A DNA stretch of 64,000 nucleotides, taken from positions 51,823,501-51,887,500 of the forward strand of contig JALMGJ010000006.1 in assembly GCA_023362775.1 (NCBI GenBank), in the 5' to 3' direction. The notes beneath the pieces were generated by a model, which was given only the letters and a program-made list of their open reading frames with translations, was not told where the DNA came from and did no database searches. Numbering within the stretch: position 1 is the stretch's first letter; every line of letters begins with the position of its first letter. Shown here in pieces: positions 18,851-32,600 of the stretch. Position numbers and translations under genes: made by a program. The DNA comes from Charina bottae. Its lineage: Eukaryota; Chordata; Lepidosauria; Squamata; Charinaidae.

Positions 18851-19879
18851 TGCCTTTGTTTAAAGTTCTGGTAATGAGCTCAGGCATCCACCTTATGTCC
18901 CCTCTAAATATAGGAAGTATAAGGAGAGTTTGTCCAAGGGTACTTGCTACTACACTGTACTTAGGTCAGAAATGGATACTTCAGCAGTAGATAATCAAGG
19001 AGCTAAACACTAAAGAAAAATCAAAGTGGACTTAGCCTTAAGGGGAAAATACACACTTACTGAGATGCCACTGTTGTGGCAGATGAAAGGAACTGAGATG
19101 ATGGAAGGACCATTCTAAAACATGTGCAGAGGTGAGGCATCATTTCCCACTTATAGCTAAGCAACAAAATGTTGTGTAGATTACATTTCACAAACACAGA
19201 GCCCATACACATGAATCCGTGAGACCAAGAAAAGCCTAACCTTCAACTTAAAATGAATTCCAACTTTTCTGATTTTAATAGGAAAAATACTGAAGGAACA
19301 GGGATATTTTTTAAAAAAATTTTCTCTACAATTGTAAAAGATATAACCTAAGGCACTCGTATCCCATGTGATACCCCCCACCCCCCTCCATTATGCTGAA
19401 AATCAGTGGCATGATTTCCTGGTATTTTGAGGCAGAAAATACACAAAAGCTGTAGCATAAGCCCTGAAATAGAATTCATATCATTAAAAATTAAACAAAT
19501 GCTTTTTAAGAGGCTAGAGGAATACTCTAGAATGCTGCATGGGTGTGGGTCATATCTGTACCATATGCAGTATTCTCAGCTGACAGGAAGGGCCGCACCA
19601 GGCAGTTTTGGCGTATTTAAGCCAACATGCAAGAAGTGCAGTCAATATCCAGTTTTATCCTAGGTGTTCTCACAATCTTCTAATTGTGAAGCAAGGTTCT
19701 CTAATCTGGAGACTTATTTGTATTTGTAATACTGTTGCCTGCCTACCAACTAAGAGATACAAATAGTGTACCAACATGCTCAAGATGCAACGTATGAATG
19801 TGAGAAAGCAAGTTTCTTGGACGTTTGTTGATTTAGTGTGTATGATAAAGCGCATGATAAAGGCTTGAATTCTGGAACA
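18851..19879. other. Non-coding, nothing recognised
   Basis: AT-rich sequence without a supported gene or repeat boundary. Confidence 0.4.
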
Positions 19880-20230
19880 TTTTGCTTAATGAGGGAGTTT
19901 ACGGTTGGTTGTTGAATGCAAGGAGAATGACGCAGTGGAACATGGAATGCCTAGCAAATGGATCAGTTTTGTGCAGGGAATAAGGTAAGGATATGTAATA
20001 TGTTCTTGGTTGTTGACTGATAAATGTGCAAGGAATGCTTATGGTGAAGTTAGAGGTGTGGTAGCAGGGATGTGAATATCCATGCATCTTTCTATGCAGA
20101 TGATATTGTGCTGCTAGAAACCCAAATGATGCAGTAAAAGACAGATGATTATGAGAGACTGAGTACAGTACTATGAATATGAAAATTAATGTATTGAAGA
20201 CCAAGGCAGTTAGTTCTGAGACTATGTGCA
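19880..20230 (+). pseudogene. Decayed non-LTR reverse-transcriptase fragment
   Basis: Pieces in shifting plus-strand frames read like RQGYVMSSWLFN, ARNAYGEVRGV, SFYADDIVLL and NMKINVLKTKAV. These are the RT palm motifs, including the YADD box and the following KINVxKTK motif. Frameshifts separate them. The family cannot be fixed, but it is not the BovB copy above. Confidence 0.6.
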
Positions 20231-22059
20231 CAGTACGTAGATAAAACATTTTTTAATCTGGAATCTCCAGTTAACAGCATACTACTATGTATTTTTATTC
20301 TGAACTACTGTACATCTCATTGGGGGTTCAGAGGGACTACTTTCCAAGACTGAAAAAGGATGCAGCCCACCTTTTTGTTCACAATGTAAAATGTAGCCAA
20401 TTCTAGCAAAAAGCTGATTAACTCTTAAACATTTCTCATTAGTTGTAATAATGGAAAATTTAAATATTTAAACAAAATTAACATTTTTCATATGCAGCTC
20501 CAATTAAAGTTAATCAAACTACAGAACATCTGATGTGTAATTTACCACTGCATTCTAAAGCAGCATTTCTAGAATCAAACTTTCCATTACACAGAGCATG
20601 CTGAAATAGATAAAATCTGTGTATGGCTTTAAAGTCAGGTCATTTCTTTTAAGACAAAAGAGATGTTAGTCTGATTCAACAAAGTAATTTTCTAATGCTT
20701 TGAAGTGCATATTTAATCCTGTTTGCTGGGCAAACAGCAAAACAGATTATGTCTGCATTCTACCACTGCAGTTCCAGGTGGTGGGCATCAGCATTCTCGT
20801 TTCATTCAGAATTACTGAACTAGTGCATGTATGTCAGCATATATATTAAAAAAGCTTTAAGAATGGCAGGTCCAGAGTGAATTGTGAAGGGTTTCTTTGC
20901 AGTCAGTCTAAAATATATATTTGGTCTATTAGTACACTATGCTCTCCTATGCAATATCGATTTTTGTTTTGCAATTCAATGCAACATTGGAAAAAAAATT
21001 ACATAAAGGAGGTCAAGACTCTGTCAGCGGGATCTCCAAAAACTGAACAGAATGGATCCAAGTTTGGTGTGGGAGGAAAAACTAGCAAAAAGGATTTGAA
21101 TTGAAAATGGGGAGGATCAGACCGGGGGCTACCCAACGGAGAGGCAATTTTAACATTGCTGACTGTTCTATTCTAGGTCACCCTCCTTCCTTCTGCCTGG
21201 TATGACCCAGAATGGAACTCTGCTTCCCAGTGTATGCATACACACCAACACAGACCCAACAGGAGGGGAGAGCAGAAACACACAAATACAGATGCAACAT
21301 GTTACTTCATTACACAGAAAAAAATAGACCCTCCTACCACCATTACTGGTAAAAGGATTAGAATGAATCCCAGAAGCCATGCTTACTTAGAATGCTTTCC
21401 TTGTTTAACTGCAGGCAGTTCATTCTGAGGAATGGTGAAAACTTTGAGTTAAAATGTAGCATTTTTTGTTGTCCTCAGTGAAGATAAAATAAGGGCAAAT
21501 CTCTAGTATACGTATATGCGTGCCGTAAGAGCTGTTATTCTGCCTGTTAATCAGTTTGGAGCAGTAGCTTTGTTCATACTTCTTGGAGGACAAGTACTGC
21601 AGGAAAAAAGGGTAAAAGAAACTCCCCCCCACACAGATTTTCCTAGCACTGGGTATATAGTTCTAGAAGGGTGCCAGCATAGTATTGCATAGCTAGAGAG
21701 CAAGAAGGAAGGGGGAGAGACAAAAGGAAAGGGACTGTTTCCCTTCCCCTTTGTCATCTTCTGAAACAGCTCTGTGTAACCAAGGTATAAGAGAAGAAGG
21801 TGGGACATTAATTCTCAAGGCCTGAAACTTTTCCCTGCTATTGTACTTACCGTACAGCCAGGTCACTTCTCTTCTCCTGCCCTCTCTTTAACTGATATTC
21901 TATCCTTCCTTTTTTCAGCTGCTCTCAGCCTAAATGTAATTGAAAAACTCAGCTTCTTCCTTGAAAATCACCGTATTTGTCAGACTTTTAAGCTACAGGA
22001 GGTATCTGTAACTTTGGCCCCAGGTAGCCATCTCCACCAAACCTCACTATTGCCAGAAT
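20231..22059. other. Non-coding, nothing recognised
   Basis: Unique-looking AT-rich sequence. Short open frames here lack domains, codon bias or context. Confidence 0.4.
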
Positions 22060-22277
22060 ATCACACGATTTGCCCCCCAAAAGAAAGGGGGATTGGCAGC
22101 AACCATCTTTTCATTCCATCGATGACCATCTCAACTGTTAAGAGCAGACCATACTGATGAATTAAAACCATCGCAGGCTGCAAAGGAATACCGCCCAGGG
22201 TCCCTCCTTGTGGGGGAGATGGGCGGGATATAAATGTGACAAACAAACAAACAAACAAATAAATAAATAAATAAAAT
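22060..22277 (+). mobile_element. L2/CR1-clade LINE 3' end
   Basis: The 3' UTR reads CCGCCCAGGGTCCCTCCTTG, GGGGGAGATGGGCGGGATAT and AAATGTGA, then (ACAA)n/(ATAA)n. Only about the last 200 bp remain. Confidence 0.7.
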
Positions 22278-22929
22278 TCCTGGGGCCTCAATCATCAGGC
22301 TAATGGAGCAGCAGCAGTGCTGGAGCGGGTGGCAGCAATGAGGCCTGGAGGCCCTTGACAGTGAATCTTTTGGGGCACTGGCAGTGAATTTATTAACTTT
22401 TAAAAAAATGCTGGCAGGTCATACAAGGAGGCTTGGTGGACCACGTGTTGTGCAGGTCTGGTTAAGAGCATTCTATGTCTCTTGAAAATTTGGTAGTCTT
22501 TTGAAAACCATTTTAAAATAAATGCCTTGCTTTGGATTTACGAATAAAAATACTAAAAATCACCTCAATATATGAGAACTACGAAGTAGTTTAGAAGAAT
22601 ACCTTTTGCTTCTAAACCAACCAGTACTCAACTCAGCAGTCTCTCATCTCATTTGCACCAACTGCCCTGTGGGAAATATCCTATCAGCATCATTCTTGTC
22701 TTATGGTAATATTTACTGTAGTTTTGTTTATGATTGTTTATACTTAAGATTGCTTATACTGATGGTAAGTTACAGTGGCATGTTATATATGTAAATAATT
22801 GCAATGAAATAAACTAACTGCATTAGCTATGAAAGAGAACACTGCCTGCATGAATTTAGTTATGAATAAATTGCACATTACTTTACACACATTTGTAAAT
22901 TTCCTCATACAAAATTAGCGTGAACAAAA

Positions 22930-23438
22930 AATTGTTTATTCCCACGTTTAAAAAGGACATTTACTTGTGTTTCCATTTTAAAATTGTACCTAAGATGTAC
23001 GATAGTAACTCTTACAGTTTTTTTTAAGCCTACCTGCCAGGCAAAGTTACATAAAACGCAAAAGTTTTATTTCGTTTCGTTTCAAGAAAAATCGAAAAGA
23101 AAAATCATGGCCACAAATTTTTAAACTTTTAATCCTAAACATTACAGGGCAAATGGATGTTGGAATCTATTTCCATACATCATGCGTTTTAACCTTTTAT
23201 TTCTATTTAATGGGTATCCAAATCCACTAAAACATGTGTGGCTTACAACTTTGGAGTTATGGAAATACATATTCTGGAATAAATGCTAAAAAAACAACAA
23301 TGGAAAAAAGCCAAACTGTCTCCATAAAGGTAAAATGGAACATTATGAAGATTAGATATTTTTCTGTTTTTTTTTTTTAAACTTGTAAATTCAGTGCATT
23401 GTATGGTTCAAATTAATGGTCCCCGTTTGAATGAATAT
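22930..23438 (-). other. CAND1: Probable CAND1 3' UTR
   Basis: The sequence directly after the CAND1 stop is AT-rich. Minus-strand AATAAA signals lie near 23197, 23066 and 22936. Which one is used cannot be told without transcripts, so the lower boundary is approximate. Confidence 0.4.
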
Positions 23439-23663
23439 CTAACTAGTGTCCATTGATTCCAAATTAGTGGATGATGAATCTTTCTGGATGCTTTCGAAGA
23501 TGGCTGCAAGCTCAGGATTAGAGCTTATCTGTGACTGAAATTCACTCATTAGTGGACTCTTTTCTGCTTCTGGAATAGTTAATAATGCTGCTACTGCCCT
23601 CATAGCAGATCGCTTCAGTTCATCTTGCTTTTCAAACTCTTGCTTCACAGAGTTTGCTTTTAC
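23439..23663 (-). CDS. CAND1: CAND1 exon 15 with stop
   Basis: Encodes [20 protein letters not shown] through NLESMDTS and the TAG stop, residues 1157-1230. Confidence 0.97.
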   Translation of the reverse strand, partial: VKANSVKQEFEKQDELKRSAMRAVAALLTIPEAEKSPLMSEFQSQISSNPELAAIFESIQKDSSSTNLESMDTS

Positions 23664-26600
23664 CTGTTTTATTTTAAAAAAAAGTGATATTTAGGTACCA
23701 ATTCAACAACAAATGTAAATTAGAAAGACATGCAAACAATGTAAATGCACCACACTGTAAGTGCTACGTTAACTGTCAGAATAAAAGGTCTTCAGAATGT
23801 CTCACAACTTTAATCATTATCTCAATAATTATTATCTATGACTGAAGATTTTCTTTCTCTTTAATTTTTGTTCACTACTGAGGCTCTTACAAAATGTTAT
23901 CTTACAATAAAAAAACCCATGCTAGGAACAAAAAGTGTCCTGATCCTATGCACCTTACTTAAGATTATTATTACACATAAATTAAAACAATTTTAATAAC
24001 ACAACCTGTGGGGGGGTGGGGAGCAACTTCCAGCAATAAGACTACTTTATTCCCATGTAAGAACAGAGAACTGTGAGGAAAAATGCATAAAATGGCCTGG
24101 CAGGAATAATGCTTTTAAAATGTATCTTTCTACTAGGAAAGGCCATGCACATTACTCTCACAGATCACGAATCTTAGGAAAAGTGAGGTGTGTTAAGCTT
24201 AATATGAGGGGCGGCGATTGACTCTGAAACCCTGCAATTCTATTTTACAATTTGTATACTTATGTAAAGAAATTCACACAGTACCTTGGTTGTGCATGTA
24301 GCACGTAAGGGTTCAACCAGTCTATCCAGCCTCTGCAGTACTGCACTTGGACACAAAGTAGATAGTCTCACCAGCATTAAAAATGTTAACATCTGGTTAG
24401 GAGAAAGATAACTTGAATAAACTGGACACTGCAATGAAATGTTGCACCATATATTCTTCTATTCAGAGGACCAACCATTCCATTCTATTTCGTTTTCCCC
24501 CTCTAAGTTAGTGTTCTGTGCCCACTGAGCATGCTCAGTTAACATGTGAGTCTAATTCCAGCTATAACTTTGATTTTTATGTGGATATATATATTGGTAG
24601 ATCTCATTTCTATTTTAACACAATTTCTCAGTTTGAACTAAACAATTATCATCTCAGAAAATGAAATAATGAATTCTATACTTCATTGGCCATCCTATCA
24701 AGACACTAACACTAGTTCCATCTAGTTGTATTTTTCTTCAAGTCAATTATTATTCTATGCCACCAACTGCCACACTTTGAGCAAGGCCCAATTCCTTCCT
24801 ACCTCCACTGCTATTTGGTACATGCCAATGCTGATGGCATTACTACAGAAGTATTAGCAGGATTGGCCCTGCTTTGCCTGCATTCTGTCCTTCTCTGTAA
24901 AGGTGGAAAGACAGAGTCTCTGTTAGGAGTTCTGAAAATACTTTAAGCCTTCTTCCATTATATGGGTCTGTGCCTCTGCACATTTTTGCTAATTAAGGAA
25001 GATGCAGACCGGACAAATCATAAGAGGAGCCATTCTACCATTCCCCCCAAGTAGAAGGTACAGGGACTCATTTGGCACATGAAGAATGGATATCAGGGGA
25101 TGGGGCTTAATAGAGGTGCACTAATTTAATATGTTATGCTCCACTATTATCAAATCTCCTACTAAGGCAACCTATCACTGAAATTGTGTTTTTATTGGTG
25201 AAAACAACAGAAACACAAATCAGAAATACATTTTTCAATGCTTAAACTTCCAAAACCCAGTAATAATTCACTCAATTATTATGACCCTTTACCTCGTTTT
25301 AACCCATCTTAAGCTATTGCTGACACAGAGGAGCTCCCCCAAGGCAATAGCAACTCCTAGAATTTGGCATTTAGTTTTAGAAATAGGTATTTAAATGCCC
25401 AACCTTTTTGTCTGAAACAAACATTTTGCTCCTAATACATTTTGCATTTGCACTGAGTGAAAATTATGTAACTATATTACACACATGTATGTAACAAACT
25501 AACCTTAATATCGTAGTGATCTTTCAAACCATCCTCAACATGGTTTAGGAATTCAAAGATGTCTAATCTATCCAGACAGCTATCTAGCAGAGTATACATA
25601 CACTCAAAAGCTGCCTTTCTAATATCAAGACCATCATCAACTGTATGTTTAAATGGCCCCATTTCAACCTGCAAACCAAATCAGAAAATAAGAGCATTCA
25701 TTAGATTTAATTATCAGTTGTTGTTAATATTCTTTGAATGAATGTACTGAAAAACTATGGCCACAAGGAAAAGACATTAGGAAATTCCGGAAACGAACTA
25801 AGGCTCTAGAAGTTAACTTCATTACAAAATTCCACGACTACATCCATTTTCATGGCACTGTATTTCAGGTTTCTGGTTTAAAACTGAATGGATATTCACA
25901 ATAGTCACCCATCAAGAACTAAGTTAAATTCTTAGTTGGCTCTCAAATTGTGTGTGTGTGTGTGTGTGTTTTAACTATGTACACTTAAATGATATTCTAA
26001 GGCATATCCTGAGCAACATAAACACGCTGCAATCCTACCTTCCTACCTTCCTACCTACCTACCTACCTACCTACCTTACACACACACACACACACACACA
26101 CACCCCTATGGATGGAGGAGGAAGCTACAGTCAAAGATCAGTAAATAAGAACAGGGAATCTAGGAATTATCTAAGTGAAGAAGTAGACCAGGCAATGGAA
26201 AACTGGGCTCTGTGTTGAACTTTTCAAATGAGGCTTGCACAAACCAAATGACACCACTGAATACAGCTCTCTGAATTTCACTAATTTCCAAATAGTAAAG
26301 TAATAGTACTTAACAGGAGGTCTTAATAATCAGTCCCCTACCTGTAAAATGAGAGTCAACTTTTCTCATGCAGTGGGCAATTTCACATGATGGACATGTA
26401 CATGTATGTTTGTATGTGTGTGACATAAAGAAATAAAAATGATTGAAACTTTGCAAAGTTTATTAAAAGTATGTTGCACTTCATATATGCCATCTAGTGT
26501 GTCACATGTGCTGTCGCACCGCTGGATGACAGGTCTCTAACTGCCACTATACACAAAACAGCTGTCTTCAAATTAGATAACTTAAATAAGGATCTGAAAG

Positions 26601-29600
26601 TTAAATAGTATTTTTTAAAATTCTTTGGGCACTACTGCTTGCTTATTCTTCAATCAGTACAGTTTACATACCTCTCTTATTAGTTCCTTTCTCACTTTTG
26701 TTTCATTATAAAGATGTGGAAGCACAGTGTCTAAAAGGTCCCTTATTAGTGATGGTTTATTGTGTGCTGCTGAATTAAATGTTACCAGAGCTACTCGTCT
26801 CACATTAAGATCTGGATCTTCCAATGTTTTTAGAAAATCACCTGTAATAATGAAAGACAATCAGCATATGGTCTTGTTCAACATATGTCATTCATGAAAA
26901 ATACAAACACAAAGTGTTTAACTTGCTAAACCAAATTTAGCATGATCAATAGAATGAAACTGCAGCAAGTCTTAGGCATATGTCTTTCCCCCTCTTATCC
27001 CCTTCATGGCCAAGAAGGTGATTTCTCAGCATTACTTTTATGACTTCATTTTGGATTGTTGTACCTAAGGATAAATAGCGAGTCTTGGTTCAGATAAGAA
27101 ATACAATGAGAAATACAACGTTGCTCTAACAGTGAAGATATCCTCCTCTAACCTAAATTAAATATACTCACTCTAAATTATGTGTACAATTTATTGTGTT
27201 CTCAAAATCTTCTTTACAATATACAATCCAGTCATAAGTATGTTAACTGATTTCAGGCAAACTTGTGTGTGTAGTTTTCAAGATTGCTTGAAACCAGTTT
27301 ATATATATCCTCACAGCTGCTCTACAGATGCCTTAATTAAAAGACTCTCTTTTAAAAAGTGCCACATTTATTCTTTTTAGATCACAGATCTGGATGCTTT
27401 GCTTCATGACTTAAGAATTTAATCCTGTAAATAGCAGGATGAAAGTAGTTTTTTTAAAAAAAATAAATCAAACACAAAAATACCATTAAGCAATAGTATT
27501 TTGCCAATTCCCTTGCAAGAATATCTCTTTTCCTTTCCCTAAAATTGAGATTTTTCCAGAACTATATTTGGTTCAAGAGTTCAGACGAATTCATGAACTA
27601 CAGTAATTATATTTAAAAAACAAAAAAAAGTACAAGTGGCTTCTTGTGACTCTGCCAGGCATTTTTCTTTTTGAATATTTTTCTCTCTGGGGATTCACTC
27701 TGCTATGCTACTACTATATACATCTAGGGGTAATACATAGGTCCACTGGAATTGGGTGGCTAATAAATTTAAATAATAATAATAATAATAATAATAATAT
27801 AAAATAATAACATATCATAAAAGACTGGCGCAGTATTTTGGATTCAAAGGGAAAAAGATGCTTTGGAGTGCATATAGTCACTTGTGTAACACTTGCTGGC
27901 AACTCTGTCCTTTCTCTGGATTGTGCAACTGCAGCATGATCCTAAAGAAAGATGCATCAGGTTATATAACTGATGGCAGGTGCTACATGGATGGCCATAT
28001 GCACTAAGGACCTTTGCCCTTTGAATCTGAAGTATGGCACAGCTCTAGTAATTAACAGAAATTACATATATAAAGTTCTTTTATTTCAAGGACTAACAGC
28101 TGCTTCAGATGGAAGTATTTCTTGTTGCTTCAAGGCTTGAAAACAGGCGTATACATTTATTATTTATTTTATTTATGATTTGGATTTATCACCGCCCATC
28201 TCTACAGCACTAGACTCTGGACGGTTTACAATATTATAAAAAAGTTAAAACCTATACATCTAAAATCCATTATAATAATAAATAGAAAAATCCAAAAGAT
28301 GGTGAGTTCTTAAAAGGAGGGTATTACTAAGCTAACCACCCCCAGGAGGAACTATTATTTCCTTCGTTCCAGGCAAGGCGGCAGAACCAGGTCTTTAAAG
28401 ACTTCCTGAAGGTCAGGAGCAAGGGCGCCCGCCTCACCTCTGGGGGCAAGATATTCCACAGGGTGGGTGCTATCGCAGAGAAGGCACGCCTCTTGGACCC
28501 CGCTAGATGGAATTCTTTTATTGATGGGGTCTGAAGCATGCCCTCCCTGCATGACCGGGTGGGGTGGGTAGATGTGGTCGGGATGAGACGGTCCCTCAGG
28601 TACCCTGGTCCCATGCCATGTAGGGCTTTAAAGGTGATAACCAACACCTTGAATTGGACCCGGAAGCAAACTGGTACCCAATGCAGCTCACGGAGCAGCG
28701 GTGTTACATGTGCTGATCTTATAGCACCCATGACTACCCGTCCAGCCGCATTCTGGACCAGCTGAAGCTTCCGGATACTCTTCAAGGGTAGCCCCAACAT
28801 CACCTAGTATCTACTGTTGTCCTACCTAAAAGGTTAGTACTCCCAAAAAACAAATTAAGCAAAGCAAACTTCTTCTCATGTAACAGGGCTTTAAATCAAA
28901 AATCTTCCCCATCCCCAAAACTATTCTGAAATTACATTACTGGCTCCAACCCTGTAAATGTTAAATACTCTGCTTAAAATTACTGTGATTTCACTCACCT
29001 ATACAATTCTTTAATAGTGGGTCTATGGGCTGTGGGTGATCAGAGATAGTGAACTTCACAGCAGTGACCACCGAACTCCGAGCATATGATGATCCTAATA
29101 ATAAATAATTGGCAGAGATAATAGAACATTTTTTATTTTCTCTGTACTGTAATGTGGAGTCATAGAAATTACAGAAATGTTAGTAATACTACTGTTGGTG
29201 CTTTATCTACCTATAGCATTTACATATAAATAGCAGAAATTATTTCATATACATGGTATACATATTATTATTTGGTTTGAAAAGTTGAACCCCATGCAAT
29301 ATTATAGTTTAAAACTTCCCTCATTTTCAAAAACAGTTGTTTCTATTTCACACAGTGCTTGGTTTGATTTCTGACTGCTTTTCTGCTTTTAAAACTGTGG
29401 TGTCTTATCTTTAATTTGCTATTTTTGTAACTTTAATTTCTAATAAGCTATCCTGGGAACCTATTTAAACAGCAAGATATAAATCCAATAAACAAGACTT
29501 ATTACATTGGCAAACCACAACCTAAATCTCCCCAAATCTTTAGTAGACAATGCTTGCCAGTCACTATTTTTCTCAAATTATCTCAATAGGGAATAATTAT

Positions 29601-32600
29601 ATATACTGACCTCGGCCATGAAGGAATAGTGAGAACAAACCAAAATGTGTCTGTGCTCTTGAATAGAATCCAACTGTATATTTCCCTTAGTGGAACCAGT
29701 TTTGCTGACAGAACAGGAGAGGGGCAATTACAGTATTCTTCCCCTCTTCAGTCTACACCAGCCTTTCCTAACCTTTTTACCCTGGAGGAATCCTTGAAAT
29801 ATTTTTCAGGCCTTGGGGAACCCCTGCACATTCAGGCTCAAATATAGGCCAGAAGTTACAAAATTATTATATTTGTTTCATGTGTAGGCCTGTATATATG
29901 TGTTAACAGTATTCTTAAACTAAAAATAAAAAATGAAACATACCTCTTTAATGTGAAGTTGCCCACATTTGAAATAATTTTTTAAATAAACCGTGATCTC
30001 TCAAGGAACCCCTAGTGACCTCTCATGGAACCCTAGATTTCCACAGAACCCTGGTTGAGAAACCCTGGTCTACACAATTAATCAAATCATGCTCTGAAAG
30101 GATTTTCCTGGGAAGGGGAAAGGGCAGGAGAAGAAATCCCATTGTGCCACCAGAACTGATGTTAGTACATTTGATTACATCTTTTATCCATCAACATGGG
30201 TACAGATCTTTCCTACACAAGTCTGTCCATAGTGACTGTCCAAGAAGAAATAGAAATGACCAGATATGCTGCTGCTGCCACCGCCGCCAAATAATGATTC
30301 TTTATTATCACCAAGTTCATCCAAGTACAGTTTAACTGGTTACTAGCAAAATAAACGAAATCTACCACATAATATTTTGTATGAAGAAGCTATGAAGTTT
30401 TTAAATAGAATACATTCCTTGGTGGTGGTGGTGGTGGTGGTGATTACATTATATTTGTGTATGATCATTTTAGAGAAATAATTAAGCTTTAAAAACAGAG
30501 GATTTCTTGTCCCACTGGTCCTAACATGGATTGGACAATTTTAACCATTCTGTAAACTCTTGTACAGAACAACAGGAACAATCATTAACACCCATTTTTC
30601 TATGGCATCTTTTCCAATAATATTACTGTAAAGATTTCTTCCTCTTGTATATTTCCCCTATCTCCCATAATAAACATTGGACACTGGACTGTCAATCTGT
30701 TCTCCAAATGATAAAACTTTTTTAAAAAATATCCAATTTATCAGATATTGCATTTTATCTGTAGCAAACCTTACAAGATAAGCCTATTCAAAACATTTCA
30801 ACATACATAATGGAGGTTTTTTATGTATTAATGAGATTTCTTTAAAAACTGGACAGTTATAGATTTCTTCCTCTTATCACTTAAACTGATACCCAAAATC
30901 CATTTATTCAAGTCTGTATTAATTATTAGCACTGACTAATTCAATAATTTTCTGGATGGTTTTTCCAAAGGACAATACATGAATATTTGAATGTCTACAA
31001 ACCTGAGGCCAAGTATCCTTTGAGGCGTGGAAGCAGAGTTTCTGGATCTATTAAAGTAAGTTTCCCCAAGCATTCAGCAACAACATTCCTGGTACCCTCT
31101 TCTGCACACTCACAGTGTTTGAGTAGCAAAGACCAGATGCTCTCCACATATGGTTTGAGACCTTGCACTGTTGCAGAGCTAATTATTTCCTTTAAGGAAT
31201 GAAGCAGAAGGTATTGTCTTTTAGGCTGACTAGTTATTTCTTGCAAGACAAATGGGAGATATTCCGGAAGATTGCCGACACTGATACTTCCCAATGCATA
31301 TGAAGCTGCAGACTTCACTTCTTCACTAGGAGAGGAAAATGCTTCTAAAATTACAGATTTTAGCTCTATTTGTCCACTTAAATCAATATGATGTCCAACT
31401 TCCCCAAGAGAAAGCAAAGCTAAGAGACGAATGGAATCTGTAGATCTTGAGTTCTTGACATCCTGAATAAATTGACCCACAACTGCTGGTCCCTCTTTAG
31501 GACATGCTCGTGTAAGGGCAGCTACACATTTGGCAATTGAATAATAAGACTGCTTGTGAGTAAGTGCTGTACTCTGAGAGTAAACTGGACCTGTTAACAT
31601 GCGCAATAAATCCATATATCCCAAGCTGCTTGTTCCAGTCACAACCAGAGCTTGGAAAAATTCTAGCATGGCACTAAGTGCCCCACCTTGCAATAATGGT
31701 GACCTTACCAGCCCAATAAGTTCATTCAATATGGAGCCACTGATTTTTGAGAGTGAAGAAGGATAAACTTTAGCCAAAGTGGTCAGAAAACTGATGGCCA
31801 TTTGTGACACATGCATATCACTCTCACTAATAAGAGGTGGAAGCTCATCTAGGACAGCATCAATCATAGCAGCTGTCAAGCTATCACTATAGTTTTTTAT
31901 TAATATATCTAAAGCAGACAGAGTTCCAAGTTTCAACGCACGTTGGTTCTTTCTGAGGAAAGAAGCAAGAATAGGAACACCTTCTCCTAGAACTGGCCTC
32001 AGGTCTATCTTCAGAGGAGAACCAGCTATCAGAGTCAAAGCCTTCACAGTGGTTAGCCGAGTTATCTCATTTTTTAGTCTCTCTAGAAATATCTGAAGAG
32101 TATTAGGTAGATCAGAACCAAGATTGTCTCCAAGACTGCAAATGATTTGGCCCATACAGGAGATTGCTCTCTCTTTTACTTCTTGATCAATGTCAGCAGC
32201 TTTCAGTCTCTTGATTGTACAAGTAAACAAATCTTTGATGTAAGGACTGGCATCAAAAGAAGAAGTCTGATCCAGAGGGCGTATGACTTTAACAAGCTGT
32301 TGGGTAACTAGAAGTGCCTCAGATGTTATTTTATAAAATGGATCTCCAACACATGCTACAACAGGAGGCACCAAAGCTTGAACATGAGGATGAAAAACTT
32401 GGGGAGCGTGATTACAGAGGATCACATACAAACACGATAAAGCATCTATCTTCAGATTAGAAGAACTTGATTTGTCATTCAGTGAAAAAATTATGCCTGT
32501 AAAAGAATGCATAGTTAATTCACATAATTTTATATTTCAAACATACTTTTCTTATAATTCCAAACATCTGATTTAAACTAAGCCTGAACCAATAATTCTA

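Noticed and set aside
26036..26104. Short regular repeats that might suggest a CRISPR-like array
   Set aside because: They are simple CTAC and CA microsatellites without spacers, in a vertebrate intron.
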